From Metallyticus violacea (lineage: Eukaryota > Arthropoda > Insecta > Mantodea > Metallyticidae): a stretch of DNA of 64,000 nucleotides. Below, piece by piece: positions 1-11,134 of this stretch; within the stretch, counting starts at the first letter, position 1, and each line of letters begins with the position of its first letter. The notes under the pieces are model-generated. The model did not search any database and was not told the DNA's origin. It was given only the letters and a program-made list of their open reading frames with translations. The DNA lies in the NCBI GenBank assembly GCA_030762175.1, contig CM060833.1:165170001-165234000 (forward strand), given 5' to 3'. Both the position numbers and the translations under genes were made by a program.

Positions 1-381
1 ATATGACCATGTTGGCCCTAACAACTTTCTCTAGACAATGTACATACAGGTGGTATCCATTGTTTGCAATACTTTCCAAGAATTTTCCTTGATCTCTCTA
101 GTGTTATCTTTTGCAGACGAGCAGTAGGCAAATTCCTGTGGTTCGTCGATAAGCGCCTGTAGTTCCTAAGTTATTGTTTAATAAGAGAGAGTCATTTTGG
201 GGATGCTGTGCTGCCGAGCCATTATTTTTTGGTTTTCAAACAGAATTTCTTCTCATTCGATCCCAAATATTTTGCAATACTTTCCGGGATTCAAATTGAG
301 GGCGGGATTTCAGATCTCATTCTCACAAACTGTGCTTAGTTACTTCTCTATGGACAGGTTTATATCTTTGCGTGTTGATTC
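1..381. other. Unassigned AT-rich sequence
   Basis: No coding region, RNA or repeat is recognised here. Short open frames lack any family motif. Confidence 0.5.
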
Positions 382-632
382 GTTTTATTTACGGACGCTC
401 TTTAACATCTCAGGTCATCAGCGTCCATTCAATTCAGGTCGTGAAACGGCCGACAAATTTTGCTCAGAGGCCTCTTCTTTCAGGCTTGAGGTTCTTTTTC
501 GTGCCGTAAATGTACGACACGGGACCTACGGCTTTACTTCCCTTCCGAAGGATGCCATACTTAGGATTTTTAGGCCCAGAAAAAATCCATCGCTCGTGGC
601 CGGGATCGAACCCGCGACCTTGGGTTTACCAT
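382..632 (-). mobile_element. SINE family A, copy A1 (5' truncated)
   Basis: This is a short interspersed retroelement that would have been copied by a LINE reverse transcriptase. It matches the other family A copies along its body: the 3' end GACGCTCTTTAACATCTCAG, the CGGCCGACAAATTTTGCTCA block, and the B-box-like GGGATCGAACCC near 601 (read on the other strand). The tRNA-like head stops at about 632, so the A-box half is lost. An open frame from 197 to 634 runs antisense through the element and is not a gene. Confidence 0.85.
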
Positions 633-2520
633 AATTTAGAATTATATACATTATTAACATGCACCCTCAACTGGGCCTAAACACTCTGATTAGATATATA
701 CACTTGTGTTTATTAATTATACTGCAGGCTCTGATTTTGATATTCATTGCCTGCTAAGGTCTTGAAGACATTGACCATAGACCTCTAGGTTTGCATCATC
801 TATTTCGGTTGTAAGGGTTCCGCATCATGGTCGCCCCTGAAGTCACTTTTGCTTGAAAAAGAAGTGAGGTGAGAGGACGAAATACATAAATTCTTTCGCG
901 GTTTATTTCAGTTTCAATTACGCTATATTATATACGTAACTGGGGTGTTGGATCTTGTACGTCCTCGCGGTAACATTCTACAAGTATGTCCCTCAATCAT
1001 CTTAGTACGGATTGTGACATGTTTAATCTTTTAGAGAATGGAAGAGATAGAAATCAGAATGTGCTGTAAATAAGTGAGGAATAAAAATTCAGAAGTTTAT
1101 CTTTCCTCGTGTGTATATGGTGCCATGTTGTTGAAGAACTTTACTGAATTCTTTGTGACAACGGATGCAGGGGCACTGTTTGTTCGTCTGCGAACGTTTT
1201 GACATATGAATTTCGAAGCTAAGGGCATTACACTTTATATAAAGTGACTGAAATAGACCAATTAGAACATATTTATTAATGCAGTGTTCAAGTAGATATA
1301 AGTTTAGAGGAATATCATGGGGTTTCCTTGCCACTGACAAGGTATGAACTACTGCATGACCCTGATGTTATCTGTTTTTTTTCAAAGCCAATGTCAATCA
1401 TTTTTAATTGACGTGAAACATATGAACCCAGGCTATAGCTGCCCGTCTGTCCGATAGATCGAATTACAGCTCACTCTTAGCTAATGTGCCCGGTAATGGA
1501 GGGCGGCAACTAATGAACTGCTGTGCCTGTATTCCTACAAACGAAGAGCTTTAGAAACGCGAATGCTATTGTCTTTGTAAATACGTCACTGCATTTTTTA
1601 AATTGAAAGCAATGGATGCAGACCAGCATCCTTTCCGAATCTTTAAAGTTTTCATTTTATTAGATAATAGAAATTTTCTCAGAAATTATTAATAAAAATG
1701 CAAGCACTTTTTTAACACAAAATGATTGCTACATATAACTTAAATGATCTTGAATTGGAATATTAATATATAAAGTGGAAAGGAACTTGGTGCCACAAAC
1801 TTATGGCCTGATTCCAAGCTATAATTTGAACCTGTTATAATATTTGTGTTGTTTTGGTGATGGTAGAAAAAACCGTTGTGCCATGCCAAAACTCAATTTG
1901 TTGTAGAGGAGATATGTCCCCAATCTGAAATATAATTAAAATTATAGCCCTGACTGGCCCTTACCTTTTAGGAATCTGTCGTAGTAAGGTATACGTCGTC
2001 AGGTTGTCCTCCAAAGACAACAGGCAGATGATGGAGACCAAAGACCAAAGGTAAAGACCCCGAGCCGTGGTTCTGTTTCCCCTTATATCGTTTTACGATT
2101 ACCTCCGGGGGTCTCAACTTTGTGACATAAACTATACAAATATGGTGTGCCACCGAATTAGATTTGAATTATATTAACCAACGAGAAAATACTGTGTACG
2201 TGTTTGACCCTTTCCAATACCGCGTGACAGATCCAAGGTCAGCATGTTTTGCTTGTTATCAGGCAGAGGTTAATGTCACTATAAAATGCCGTGTGAAGTG
2301 ATTGAGCGCTACACTGAAATTTCCTAAGGTGATCACGTTAAGGAAAGATACGAAATATAAAGTCAAACGAATTTAGCTTCCAAAAATGTTAATTTGCTAC
2401 ACCCCTCAGCAGTACATGCAACAATAAAGAACACTGGGTTCTCTTCCAGCCTGTACACATTTTCGAAATTAGCTTCCTTTCATTGATGTTTATTATACAA
2501 TTACTTAAAATTAAAAAATA
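633..2520. other. Unassigned AT-rich sequence
   Basis: About 1.9 kb with only short open frames (83 and 61 codons at most). None shows a recognisable domain. No tRNA fold, microsatellite or terminal repeat was seen. Confidence 0.45.
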
Positions 2521-2539
2521 ATAACCCTCAATTTTATTC

Positions 2540-3300
2540 AACTGTCCAACCGTTTTAACGGGTGAGGTAAATAGGGGGATTTGTTAATTGATTGATGGGT
2601 TTTAATTAATTAGAATATTCATAGTAATAGAATTAAAGACATTTTCCATCTCTTCTCTTTGTGACCTTTTCAGGTCAACGAGGGAAAAAGACCGGGAATT
2701 AATTAATATATGAACACAAGTCTTAGAACTGGAGATGACATGATTAATTTACTGGTATTCCTTGTTCATTGCTAAGGGTCGCCTTTAAGTTCTGTTAAGT
2801 GGTTCTTAGATCACACTTGCATTATTTAAACTGACCTACTAACCAGTAGACTGATAATTCACTGAGTTGAGCTGTTAATACTTGTCTAATTACCTGACTA
2901 TAACTGAACCAATTGTCTATAACTCTCCCCGCTATAATTCTTTTGTCCTCTAAAAGCTGAACACACCTATTCTTCTCTCCCGGTAGCTAAACTCCCACCT
3001 CCTTCTCCTGGGGCTCCGAAATCACAACCTTTTATAAAAAAAATCCCTTCGATCGATCGGTAGGCCGCCTCCTGCCTGTCAAAATATCATTATTGAATAA
3101 TTCCGACAGCATATTCCTCTACAAGGCTATCTATTGGTCGTGGCGCGTGCATATAATTTTCCTAAGTTCCTTGATTGGATGCTCCCTTAGGCCTTATATT
3201 GGAGCTATTCTTTTACCCATGGCTCCATTACGTTGGGGTCTATAATTTATTTCACCCCCAATTACCTGTTGTATCGGCATGTTTCATACAACGGTTCGCC
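2540..3300 (-). repeat. Possible solo LTR or promoter-like segment
   Basis: On the minus strand this stretch has a TATA-like TTTATAAAAGG at about 3030-3043. It is followed by a purine-rich GGAGAAGGAGGTGGGAG-type segment and a GGGAGAGAAG stretch, a layout seen in the R region of some insect LTRs. The stretch is richer in GC than its flanks. No matching second LTR, primer-binding site, polypurine tract or duplicated target was identified. A host promoter or chance are equally possible. Confidence 0.18.
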
Positions 3301-4175
3301 TTAAGATTTTAAACAAAGCTAAACTTTTGACTTTTCACATAATAGAAGGGTTTATTATCAATCCGTCTTCCTGACCTTTTCCAGAAACCTTAATGGCGAC
3401 CCTTCTTACACAAAGTCTCTTGCAAAAACATACAAAAGATGTACATGACCATCTGGCTCATTTGTCAAGTTCAAAACAAATTTACAAACAACATTTCCTG
3501 GCCTATTTCTGAAGTTTCTGTCAAGTGTTTTTTCTGACTACCCATGAAATATACAAATAACTTAACTAATAATATGAATACATATAAATTGTACACATTT
3601 ATAATATATGTAATTGATTATACTAATTTCAGTAATATTTTAATGGGGGGAACATCTCATAAGTACTACTTCAACTGTTGACGAAATCTTGGTTTATATA
3701 CATAGTTTTTTTCATTATTCGTTCTCAAATTAGTATTTCACATCCCTTTCCCAATTTTTGCTACCTTTTGACAGCTCCACTGAGCATCAGGTACATTGCA
3801 AATAAACCACCAGGGCTTCTTTCCATCTTTTCCTTCGATTCCTAAAATGTTACTACAAAAATTCAACATGATATGCGCCATCATTTCACTTATATTGAAA
3901 GTTTCTAATCTAATACACAGAGGGTAGGTAGTACTTCACAAACATGACTGCTGTCGTTTTGATGTTAGGCTCTAGTAAAAGCTCGTTTTAAATAATATTT
4001 TTCCTTGTGCTAAGTCTTTATAAATGGAATATTTACTATTCCAGCTTCTGCCAAATCCTTATAAATGTGGTGTGTTATCTTTAAAATTTGCAGAAAAATG
4101 ACAAAAATAACATATATGCTTATAAAAGTTATGCTAATGTTTCATTTTAACTTTCGAAATGAAGGGCATGCTTCT
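3301..4175. other. Unassigned AT-rich sequence
   Basis: Strongly AT-rich. No motif, repeat unit or open frame worth calling was seen. Confidence 0.45.
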
Positions 4176-4179
4176 CTAT

Positions 4180-4425
4180 ACACAATTACAGGGCTTGGGC
4201 CCCGATTGGCAGATGGCAGAGTGTAACAGTCATATTCTGTAACAATTGTTCGTAAAAGTGTTGCAAGTGAAAACACATGGTGTGAAGTCAATGATCTGAG
4301 AATTGAGTCATCTGTTTTGCCACGATGTCGAATTCATTCATACTATTATTTCTCTTCAAGAAGTTTCTCACCTATAAAACATAATAAGGCGGTGCTCCAT
4401 CCTGTTGTCCAATAAAGCTCGGGGG
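4180..4425 (-). pseudogene. IS630/Tc1-like transposase fragment
   Basis: Read on the minus strand from about 4420 downward, one frame gives QDGAPPYYVL, a stop, then VRNFLKRN. QDGAPPHY is the block around the second catalytic aspartate in a group of arthropod Tc1/IS630 transposases, and a VR-x-FL helix normally follows it. Downstream, in a shifted frame, is RHRGKTDDSILRS. That position in the family is usually a WIGRRG-type segment followed by the third catalytic aspartate. The fragment is about 80 codons with stops and frameshifts. It ends upstream in a run of 12-13 G at 4422-4433. Homology is inferred from these motifs only. Confidence 0.5.
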
Positions 4426-4433
4426 GGGGGGGG

Positions 4434-5069
4434 ACGAGTTTTATTTATTTATTTTTACAACTTATGAAATAATCACACATTGTAACATTTCAAGATCCTG
4501 TTTGCTGGTAACGATTCCTTCAAAATAGAATATTTTCCTCATCCTTCCAATTTAAATGATACCTAAAGTAGTGTTTAAATATTCGGTGATAATTTCATAT
4601 GGCCATTAAACATAATTGAGCTGATTTAACTGTCCATTCAGCTTAAAGAAATGTCATTGACCTATAGCTTGTTATCTGAAATTTATGGTTAGCTTTAAAT
4701 ATAGAATATTAACGCTTTTTTATCTATACTAAATACCTTGCTATATGTAGTAAATCTTTAAATAGCTTTAATGAATTCGAGCTGGAGGACTTAGTTTTGG
4801 TTGTGAATGTATGCGAAAAACACGGAAAAGAAAGTTTGGTATGATAAACGTGTACACTCATTGTATTAGGAAGATTTAAGCAGATCGTTCTTGAGTTTGC
4901 CAAAGAAACGGAAATATTTATTCTGTTTTGTTCAATATTGAGGTATGGCACGTTTAACTGTCTAGCGAACTGTCACAGCGCCACTCTCTCAAATGAGAAA
5001 GCATTCATTGCATACCAAACATTTAAAGTTAAATGAAATTAAAAGCGGAGAAACAACGCTTATGAGTGC
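4434..5069. other. Unassigned AT-rich sequence
   Basis: No feature is recognised between the poly-G run and the mariner target TA at 5070-5071. Confidence 0.45.
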
Positions 5070-5071
5070 TA

Positions 5072-6353
5072 CGCATGTAGGTCCATAAGTTTACGGACTA
5101 ACTATTTTTAGGTATGATAAAGACAAAAACTATATTTTACTTTTCAATATAGCTACTCTTTATTGCAATATATATCTCACATTTATGAATTAACATTTAA
5201 CACCCCTCCCCAAAATAGTCAGAAGTCTTGTCTGCAAAATCGGCATAAACAGCATCCATCACTTCTTCGTCACGCTTAAATTTCCTTCCTCGAAGGTCCT
5301 TCTTGAGTTTTGAGAAGAGGAAATAGTCACTGGAAGCTGGATTTGGGCTGTAGGGTGGATGGTTGATTTCCTTGAGGCCACATTTCTTCACAGCTTCCTT
5401 TGCAACAAGAGCTGTGTACATAGGCCCGCTGTCCTGAAGAGGGCGCACATCATCACTCAGTTTTCCTCGCCTTTTCTCTTTGATGGAAGCACGTAGTCTG
5501 TGCAGTAGGCCAACATAGTACTCCCCATTCACTGTGGTGTTCCTCTCCTTGAAGTCAATGAAGAATATTCCTTCACAGTGCCAAAAGATTGTGGCCAAAT
5601 CTTCTTGGTTTACTGAGTGACCTTGGCCTATAGAGGGGGTGCTTCGCCAGGTTTACGCCCCTCCATTGATTCTCTTCTGGACAAGAAATCATAGTAGAGG
5701 GCCATAGTTTCATCTCCTGTAACAATGGTTTGCACAACTTCTCTCTCGTTGCCACGGCTGAGTTCCAAAAATGCCTGACACGGATGAATCATTGCTGATT
5801 TTGAACTGAGGAAAAAAGTGTATGCTCCCATCTTGCACTAACCTTATTAATGTTTATGTGTTCATGAATACTTCGAAGGACTGTTGTTTTAGAAAGGCCC
5901 AACCTTGCTGCTATTTCTGTAACTTTGACCCGCCGGTCTTCCATAATTTCTCCTTCTACAAGAGCGATCGATGTTTTCAGGAGTGAGCACCTCCAAGTGC
6001 CGACCTGCACGCTCTTCGTCTTCAATGCTTTCTTGAATCATTCGAAAAAGTTGGCCCATTCTTTTACGGTAGAATATGAGGGGGCGCTTACCCATAAACA
6101 CCGTTCAATCGCTGTTTAATTTTATTTGGAGTAAGTGCTCCTTTTGTGAAGAACTTAATAACAGCTGGAAACTTCATTTTGAACATGTCACAATTTTCTA
6201 CACATGTCCTTCTTTATGCAACTATATCTGAACAACTGAACACAGTTACAGCTGAATTATTTACGTAACAGATAAGATATGACACCAGATAAGGGTTTTG
6301 TGAAGGCGATAATTTTTATCGACGAGGCCGAACACTTAATGGACCTACCCTCT
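5072..6353 (-). mobile_element. Mariner copy M1, full length
   Basis: A cut-and-paste DNA transposon of about 1,282 bp. The left end is a diverged inverted repeat with the core GTAGGTCCATAAGTTT. The right end carries its complement, TTAATGGACCTACCCTCT, and TA dinucleotides flank both ends as expected for the Tc1/mariner superfamily. The element holds one transposase reading frame on the minus strand between about 5197 and 6177. About 1.3 kb is the usual length for a mariner, so nothing large is missing, but the gene is broken. Confidence 0.9.
5197..6177 (-). pseudogene. Mariner transposase, inactivated (M1)
   Basis: Transposase that would bind the element ends and catalyse excision and insertion. 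The start is the ATG at 6177-6175, matching the MEYRAVIKFF-like N-terminus of sister copies (here MKFPAVIKFF). The helix-turn-helix KVTEIAARLGLSKTTVLRSI lies at about 5870-5935. The first catalytic aspartate is in TGDET (about 5715). The second is in LQDSGP (about 5440; sister copies have HDNAP). The third is in SSDYFLF (about 5340). The last two are 34 residues apart, which gives the DD34D class. Breaks include an early in-frame stop after VYG, a 4-bp insertion near 5968, and a CAG CAA TGA stop near 5790, so no intact protein is possible. Confidence 0.88.
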
Positions 6354-6355
6354 TA

Positions 6356-7700
6356 CATCACACATTTTTAGGAGTAATTTTATGTATATATACAAATATT
6401 AATAGAACCCTTACCCCTGACACCCTCTTTCCCTTTACTCACCCCTTCTCTCCCTTTGCCCTCTCTTTTGCATAGATGAGATTCCCATTTTATTGCTTAT
6501 CCGCTTATTTTAGCAGTAAAAACATTGGGAAAAATATCCGAAAAAGGGTCATCTGCACTAAGGTTGATAGAAACCGAAAATGCGAAATAGACCGGATTAT
6601 GAGCATTAGAAGCTAGGCCTATCTTCAAATTAGTTTCTGTTAGTATGGTCAAACGTATACATGCGTGGAAAGCCACAAGGAAAACAAGGTAGTGATATCC
6701 GATCTGACCTGCTGGTACACTCCTGTGCTAGAGAGATAACATTTGCAGCGTTGGGGCTTTGATCAGAGCTCTGTTTCCCTGGTAACCACGTATTAATAAT
6801 GTATGGCTATATAGAACAGAGAGGAAAACGAATTTCAACTGTTAACAAACAAACTTAAAACACACAAATAACTACTGCGGCTCTGCTGATGAGTTATGAA
6901 CAGTTGGGTTACTTCTTGATTAGGTGTGGCTTCGAAATTAGTTATGAATAGCCATAGAGTTTGTTACTATTTGATTAATTTTCATTCTCTTTTAGTTCCC
7001 ATTCGCTTCATTAATATGTACCATCAACAACAAATATTTTTGAACCTGAAACATGTGGCAAAAGCTTTCGACTACTAATAAAGAGATTGACTTTTTATAC
7101 TTCACAGTTAAACTCCAATAAAATTCTTGTCATGCATGAGAGTACAATATACGACAGAAAACTGTTGTATTGTAGTACCTTCACTTGTAGAACACCTGCA
7201 AAAATAAATATTTGTTTCTTTCCAGACAATCGGGACGGTCATGAAGACTATATTGATATTTATTGAGCTGTGAGCATTGTATACATTAAACTTATTTTAC
7301 GCGCTTTTTCAGAAAACTTTTTTAAGCAACTAAATATCGATTGGCATCCTAGAACCTGCTAGAGCCTATTTGTGAACCACGCTAATTGGTTGAATAAGGG
7401 AATTTTAAGGGTATTTTCTTAGTCAAAGTGCACGAACCTAAAAGTAATTTATTTACTGGTTAGTACGCAATAACTAGTAAAATTATAGATGTTATGTAAT
7501 ATGTTTTAATTCATATATCTGTAAATACAGTTCCTTATATTTTAACAATTTAAAAAAAGTATGATTTATTATTAATATCGACTTATTTTTATTATTTGTT
7601 CCCCTTTCTAGTTGTGTATCATACTTAAGCATGTAAGGTCTTCGACCCATGCTTAAAATATTTGTAATGTACATATAAACTTTTATAACATAAAGATACA
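6356..7700. other. Unassigned AT-rich sequence
   Basis: About 1.3 kb without a recognisable gene, tRNA fold or transposon end. A 69-codon frame at 7492-7701 is low-complexity AT-rich translation. Confidence 0.45.
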
Positions 7701-7701
7701 C

Positions 7702-7750
7702 CTACTACTATTACTACTACTACTACTACTACTACCACTACTATTTATAC
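7702..7750. repeat. (TAC)n microsatellite
   Basis: Imperfect TAC trinucleotide run with TAT interruptions. It directly precedes the truncated head of SINE A2. Confidence 0.9.
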
Positions 7751-7759
7751 TACTTTTAT

Positions 7760-7982
7760 CGGGCTCGATCCCGGCCAGGACCGATGGATTTTTTCCGACG
7801 TAAAAATCGTAGGTTGGCTTCCTTCGGAAAGGAAGTAAAACCGTGTCGTAGATTTACGGCACGATAAAGAACCTCAAGCCTGAAAAAAGAGGCTTCTGAG
7901 CAAAATTTGTCGGCCGTTTCATGCCCTGAATTGAAAGGGACGCTTGATGACTTAAGATATTAAAGAGCATCCGTAAATAAAA
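7760..7982 (+). mobile_element. SINE family A, copy A2 (5' truncated)
   Basis: The copy starts at the B-box region (GGGCTCGATCCCGGCCAGGACC), so the A-box half of the tRNA-like head is missing. The family body follows: AGGAAGTAAAACCGTG, GATTTACGGCACGATAAAGA and CGGCCGTTTCATGCCCTGAA. The 3' end is ATCCGTAAATAAAACATT and runs straight into an ATT microsatellite. Microsatellites therefore bound it on both sides. Confidence 0.85.

Positions 7983-8034
<52 letters not shown>
7983..8034. repeat. (ATT)n microsatellite at a SINE A tail
   Basis: About 16 ATT units that continue directly from the AAACATT tail of SINE A2. The tail probably seeded the expansion. Confidence 0.92.
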
Positions 8035-8134
8035 TTACTTTATAACGAAATAAAATCATTATTTTTTGGTAATGGAAATCTTAAGACAACTTATCAGGTC
8101 CCCAAGCAAAATGTACTCAAGTTTTTCATTGCAC

Positions 8135-8500
8135 TGATCATGGATTATGGAGTTTAATGTACCAGATATTTCGAAATGTAACAGCAAACTGTATTCATGT
8201 CTCACAGCGTTGCACCATCTTTTCTAACCCATCAAAAAACGTGTTTTTGTTGTGTTTCCAACCAGAATGCACTGCTTCTTTGTTCTCGGGACCACTTCAA
8301 AAGCGTCGTGCGCTCAACGCGTTCTTCAGGGGGCCAAACAAATGATAATACTAAGGAATAAGATCAGGGCTGTATGGGGGATGCAGTAAGATATGAAATC
8401 GTAATCTCCGAATTACATCGGCGATTGCATTGTCGTGAATCCGAGGCTGGCACCAAACTCCCAGGCCAAAACTATCGAATCATGGCCCACGTTCTCATTA
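8135..8500 (-). pseudogene. Mariner transposase C-terminal relic, second lineage
   Basis: The minus strand reads HDNAIADVIRRLRF, then HPPYSPDLIP, a stop, YYHLFGPLKNALSAR and, at the end, FFDGLEKMVQRCET. These match the second and third catalytic blocks and the C-terminal helix of mariner transposases (typical forms HDNARPH and HPPYSPDLAPSDYHLFGPLK). The third catalytic aspartate position is replaced by the stop region. The protein sequence differs clearly from the abundant M family, so this is a separate and older mariner. No inverted repeats were found. An 86-codon minus-strand frame just downstream (8472-8732) was not recognised. Confidence 0.72.
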
Positions 8501-9172
8501 GTGAGCGTTGCTCACCAATGTCTGACGTACATTCCCTTTTAAACGCATCTGTCCGCTCGTACAATGTTTCTTTTGCTGATACAGCTACCTGCATATCTTT
8601 CCAACCTTTCTCCTTATATGCATTTCTCGAGATTTTACATCCTTTATAACTGGTCCTTGCTCTTATAGGTTGCACACAGCTAAAGGTGCCACCATTTTGT
8701 TTCAACCAGCAGCACACACCATCTGTTGTCAAATGTCAGTTCCTTCCTTTGGTGGCAGTTTGAAATGCCTGGAATGTTCACTTAGTGTAATTCAGTGTCT
8801 TTGCTGTTACTTTTTAAAACACCCTTGTAATGCATCAAAGTTGCACCAGTCATACCAGTAACAAAATTAGCAAACAGAGCATGTTCACGTGACTTATTAT
8901 TTCCAGACTGGAGAGCAGCTCTGTAATAGCGAGGTGCTGAGTGTATACAGACAGAAGTTACTAGGAAAAATTTTCTCCCGGTTTCATTTTTGACTTCCAG
9001 TAGGGGGGAAGACTGGCATGTTGGGACTTAATTGTAAATGGACAAAACTGTAAACCTGAGCATTTTCTTAAGTGAAACACGTAGTTTTAGGGACAAGACA
9101 TTTCTATAAATATTGTACATAAATATTACGAAAATTTATATGAATATCAGAATTATTGTATGCATGTCTGTT
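8501..9172. other. Unassigned sequence
   Basis: Contains the unrecognised minus-strand frame noted with the neighbouring mariner relic. No further motif was seen. Confidence 0.35.
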
Positions 9173-9173
9173 T

Positions 9174-9175
9174 CA

Positions 9176-9207
<32 letters not shown>

Positions 9208-9242
9208 TGCGGGCGTGCGTGCGTGTGTGTGTGTGTGTGTGT
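9174..9242. repeat. (GT)n/(GTGC)n microsatellite
   Basis: Compound tract of GT dinucleotides with a central GTGC block and one GGGC variant. Confidence 0.95.
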
Positions 9243-9417
9243 AAAAGATTGGGGTTTTAAAAAGTAGAATGTAGTTTAGGATTAGCAATATTCTGAGATC
9301 TGTTATTTTGTATCTTTAGAATTGAAGAATTGGGCGTTCTTATTAGTATTGTTGTTGTTTTCTTTTGCTGTCATTTCCGAAATGAAGTATTTTACAAGAG
9401 CATGAACGGTCTTGTGA

Positions 9418-9418
<1 letters not shown>

Positions 9419-9467
<49 letters not shown>
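9419..9467. repeat. (AT)n microsatellite
   Basis: About 24 AT units, followed by a short interrupted continuation to about 9484. Confidence 0.95.
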
Positions 9468-9469
<2 letters not shown>

Positions 9470-9596
9470 TATTATATATATATAAAATAAAAACAAAGTC
9501 ACTTGTCACTTGTCATAGAAGGTTTCCAGGAGCTCGAAATATAGCGATCTCAATTGTGACTTTTCCTGAGTGTTTTTACTATTATAATTACTGTTA

Positions 9597-9615
9597 ATAT
9601 ATATATATATATATA
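9597..9615. repeat. Short (TA)n tract
   Basis: Pure TA run just upstream of the long triplet array. Confidence 0.9.
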
Positions 9616-9631
9616 GTTGAATTGCAATAAT

Positions 9632-9658
9632 AAATACTACTACTACTACTACTACTAT

Positions 9659-9696
<38 letters not shown>

Positions 9697-9715
9697 TTAC
9701 TACTACTACTACTAT

Positions 9716-9762
<47 letters not shown>

Positions 9763-9931
9763 TTACTACTACTACTACTACTAGTACTACTACTATTACT
9801 ATTACTACTACTACTATTACTACTACTACTACTATTACTACTATTACTACTACTACTATTACTACTACTACTATTACTACTACTACTATTACTACTACTA
9901 CTACTATTACTACTACTACTATTACTACTAT

Positions 9932-9966
<35 letters not shown>

Positions 9967-10309
9967 TTACTACTACTACTATTACTACTATTACTACTAT
10001 TACTACTACTACTATTACTACTACTACTACTACTATTACTACTACTACTACTACTACTATTATTACTACTACTACTATTACTACTACTATTACTACTACT
10101 ACTACTATTACTACTACTACTACTACTACTACTACTATTACTACTATTACTACTATTACTACTACTACTATTACTACTACTACTACTACTACTACTACTA
10201 TTACTACTACTATTACTACTACTATTACTACTACTACTACTACTACTACTTTTACTACTACTACTACTACTACTACTATTGTTACTACTACTACTACTAC
10301 TACTAGTAT

Positions 10310-10344
<35 letters not shown>

Positions 10345-10384
10345 TTACTAGTATTACTACTACTACTACTACTATTACTAGTAT

Positions 10385-10431
<47 letters not shown>

Positions 10432-10447
10432 TTATTACTGCTACTAC
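9632..10447. repeat. Long mixed ACT/ATT trinucleotide array
   Basis: About 0.8 kb built almost wholly of TAC triplets with TAT (or TTAC) interruptions at irregular spacing and occasional TAG. It sits between a plain AT-rich flank and unassigned sequence. The poly-leucine frame that begins at 10279 is a translation of this array and is not a gene. Confidence 0.97.
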
Positions 10448-10922
10448 ATTCCAGTCTTGAAAATTTTGGGATGACTTCAGCCTTTCTTCGGATGTTGGTG
10501 TTTACAGAATGTTATTGTCTCATCATCACCAAAACTTATGAGAAGCAGGGCAGAGTAAAAGTGAGATCTGTAACGCGAGTTGTACTCGTAGAATATTCAC
10601 TTTTTTTTTTTCCCCCCTTTCAGCTCAGCCGTTATTAAACCTGCCTCATCCCATGTTGCACCCTTCACTCATGCTGTACGTTGTCATGCAAGCTTTCGCT
10701 TTCTTTTTTTGAGTTATAATTTCTATTAAGCAAATTCTAAACTACGCTATAGAAAATGAAGCCGAAGGCAGCGAGTAATAGCTGACTCTTGTCACTTTTC
10801 TGCCACAAAGAAAGAGAAAAGACAGCAGTAATCGCATGTAAATCGAGGAAATTATGAGGACTAGTGACATGCAGGGTAGCGAAAAGTAACCCCCTATTCA
10901 AAATCGCTAATCAATTTTATAT
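10448..10922. other. Unassigned sequence
   Basis: No gene or element is recognised. Confidence 0.45.
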
Positions 10923-10923
10923 A

Positions 10924-10925
10924 TA

Positions 10926-10964
<39 letters not shown>

Positions 10965-10976
10965 GGGAGGGAGGGA
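10924..10976. repeat. (GT)n(GA)n(GGGA)n compound microsatellite
   Basis: Three adjacent simple-repeat blocks on the plus strand, with the purine-rich part at the right end. Confidence 0.93.
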
Positions 10977-11134
10977 GGTTTCATTAAATTTACCGTTTTT
11001 TTCTCCCCCTCGTCGCGTCGCATAAGGGCAGAAATGTTGTCACCCCGTTTCCAAGTCTGGCGCTTCCTCGTACAGGTGGGGACATTGTGCGGGCCTTGCG
11101 TTAAAGCGACGCCCAGGACATCACAGGATCTATA

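Noticed and set aside
8472..8732. MADF/SANT-like domain in an 86-codon minus-strand frame
   Set aside because: A vague resemblance (NAYKEKGWKDM) without the full tryptophan pattern. It cannot be supported without a profile search.
9632..10447. Possible CRISPR or other spaced-repeat array
   Set aside because: The repeats are 3-bp units with no unique spacers. It is a microsatellite in eukaryotic DNA.
10279..10638. Poly-leucine open frame of 119 codons
   Set aside because: It is a translation of the TAC/TAT array and the flank.
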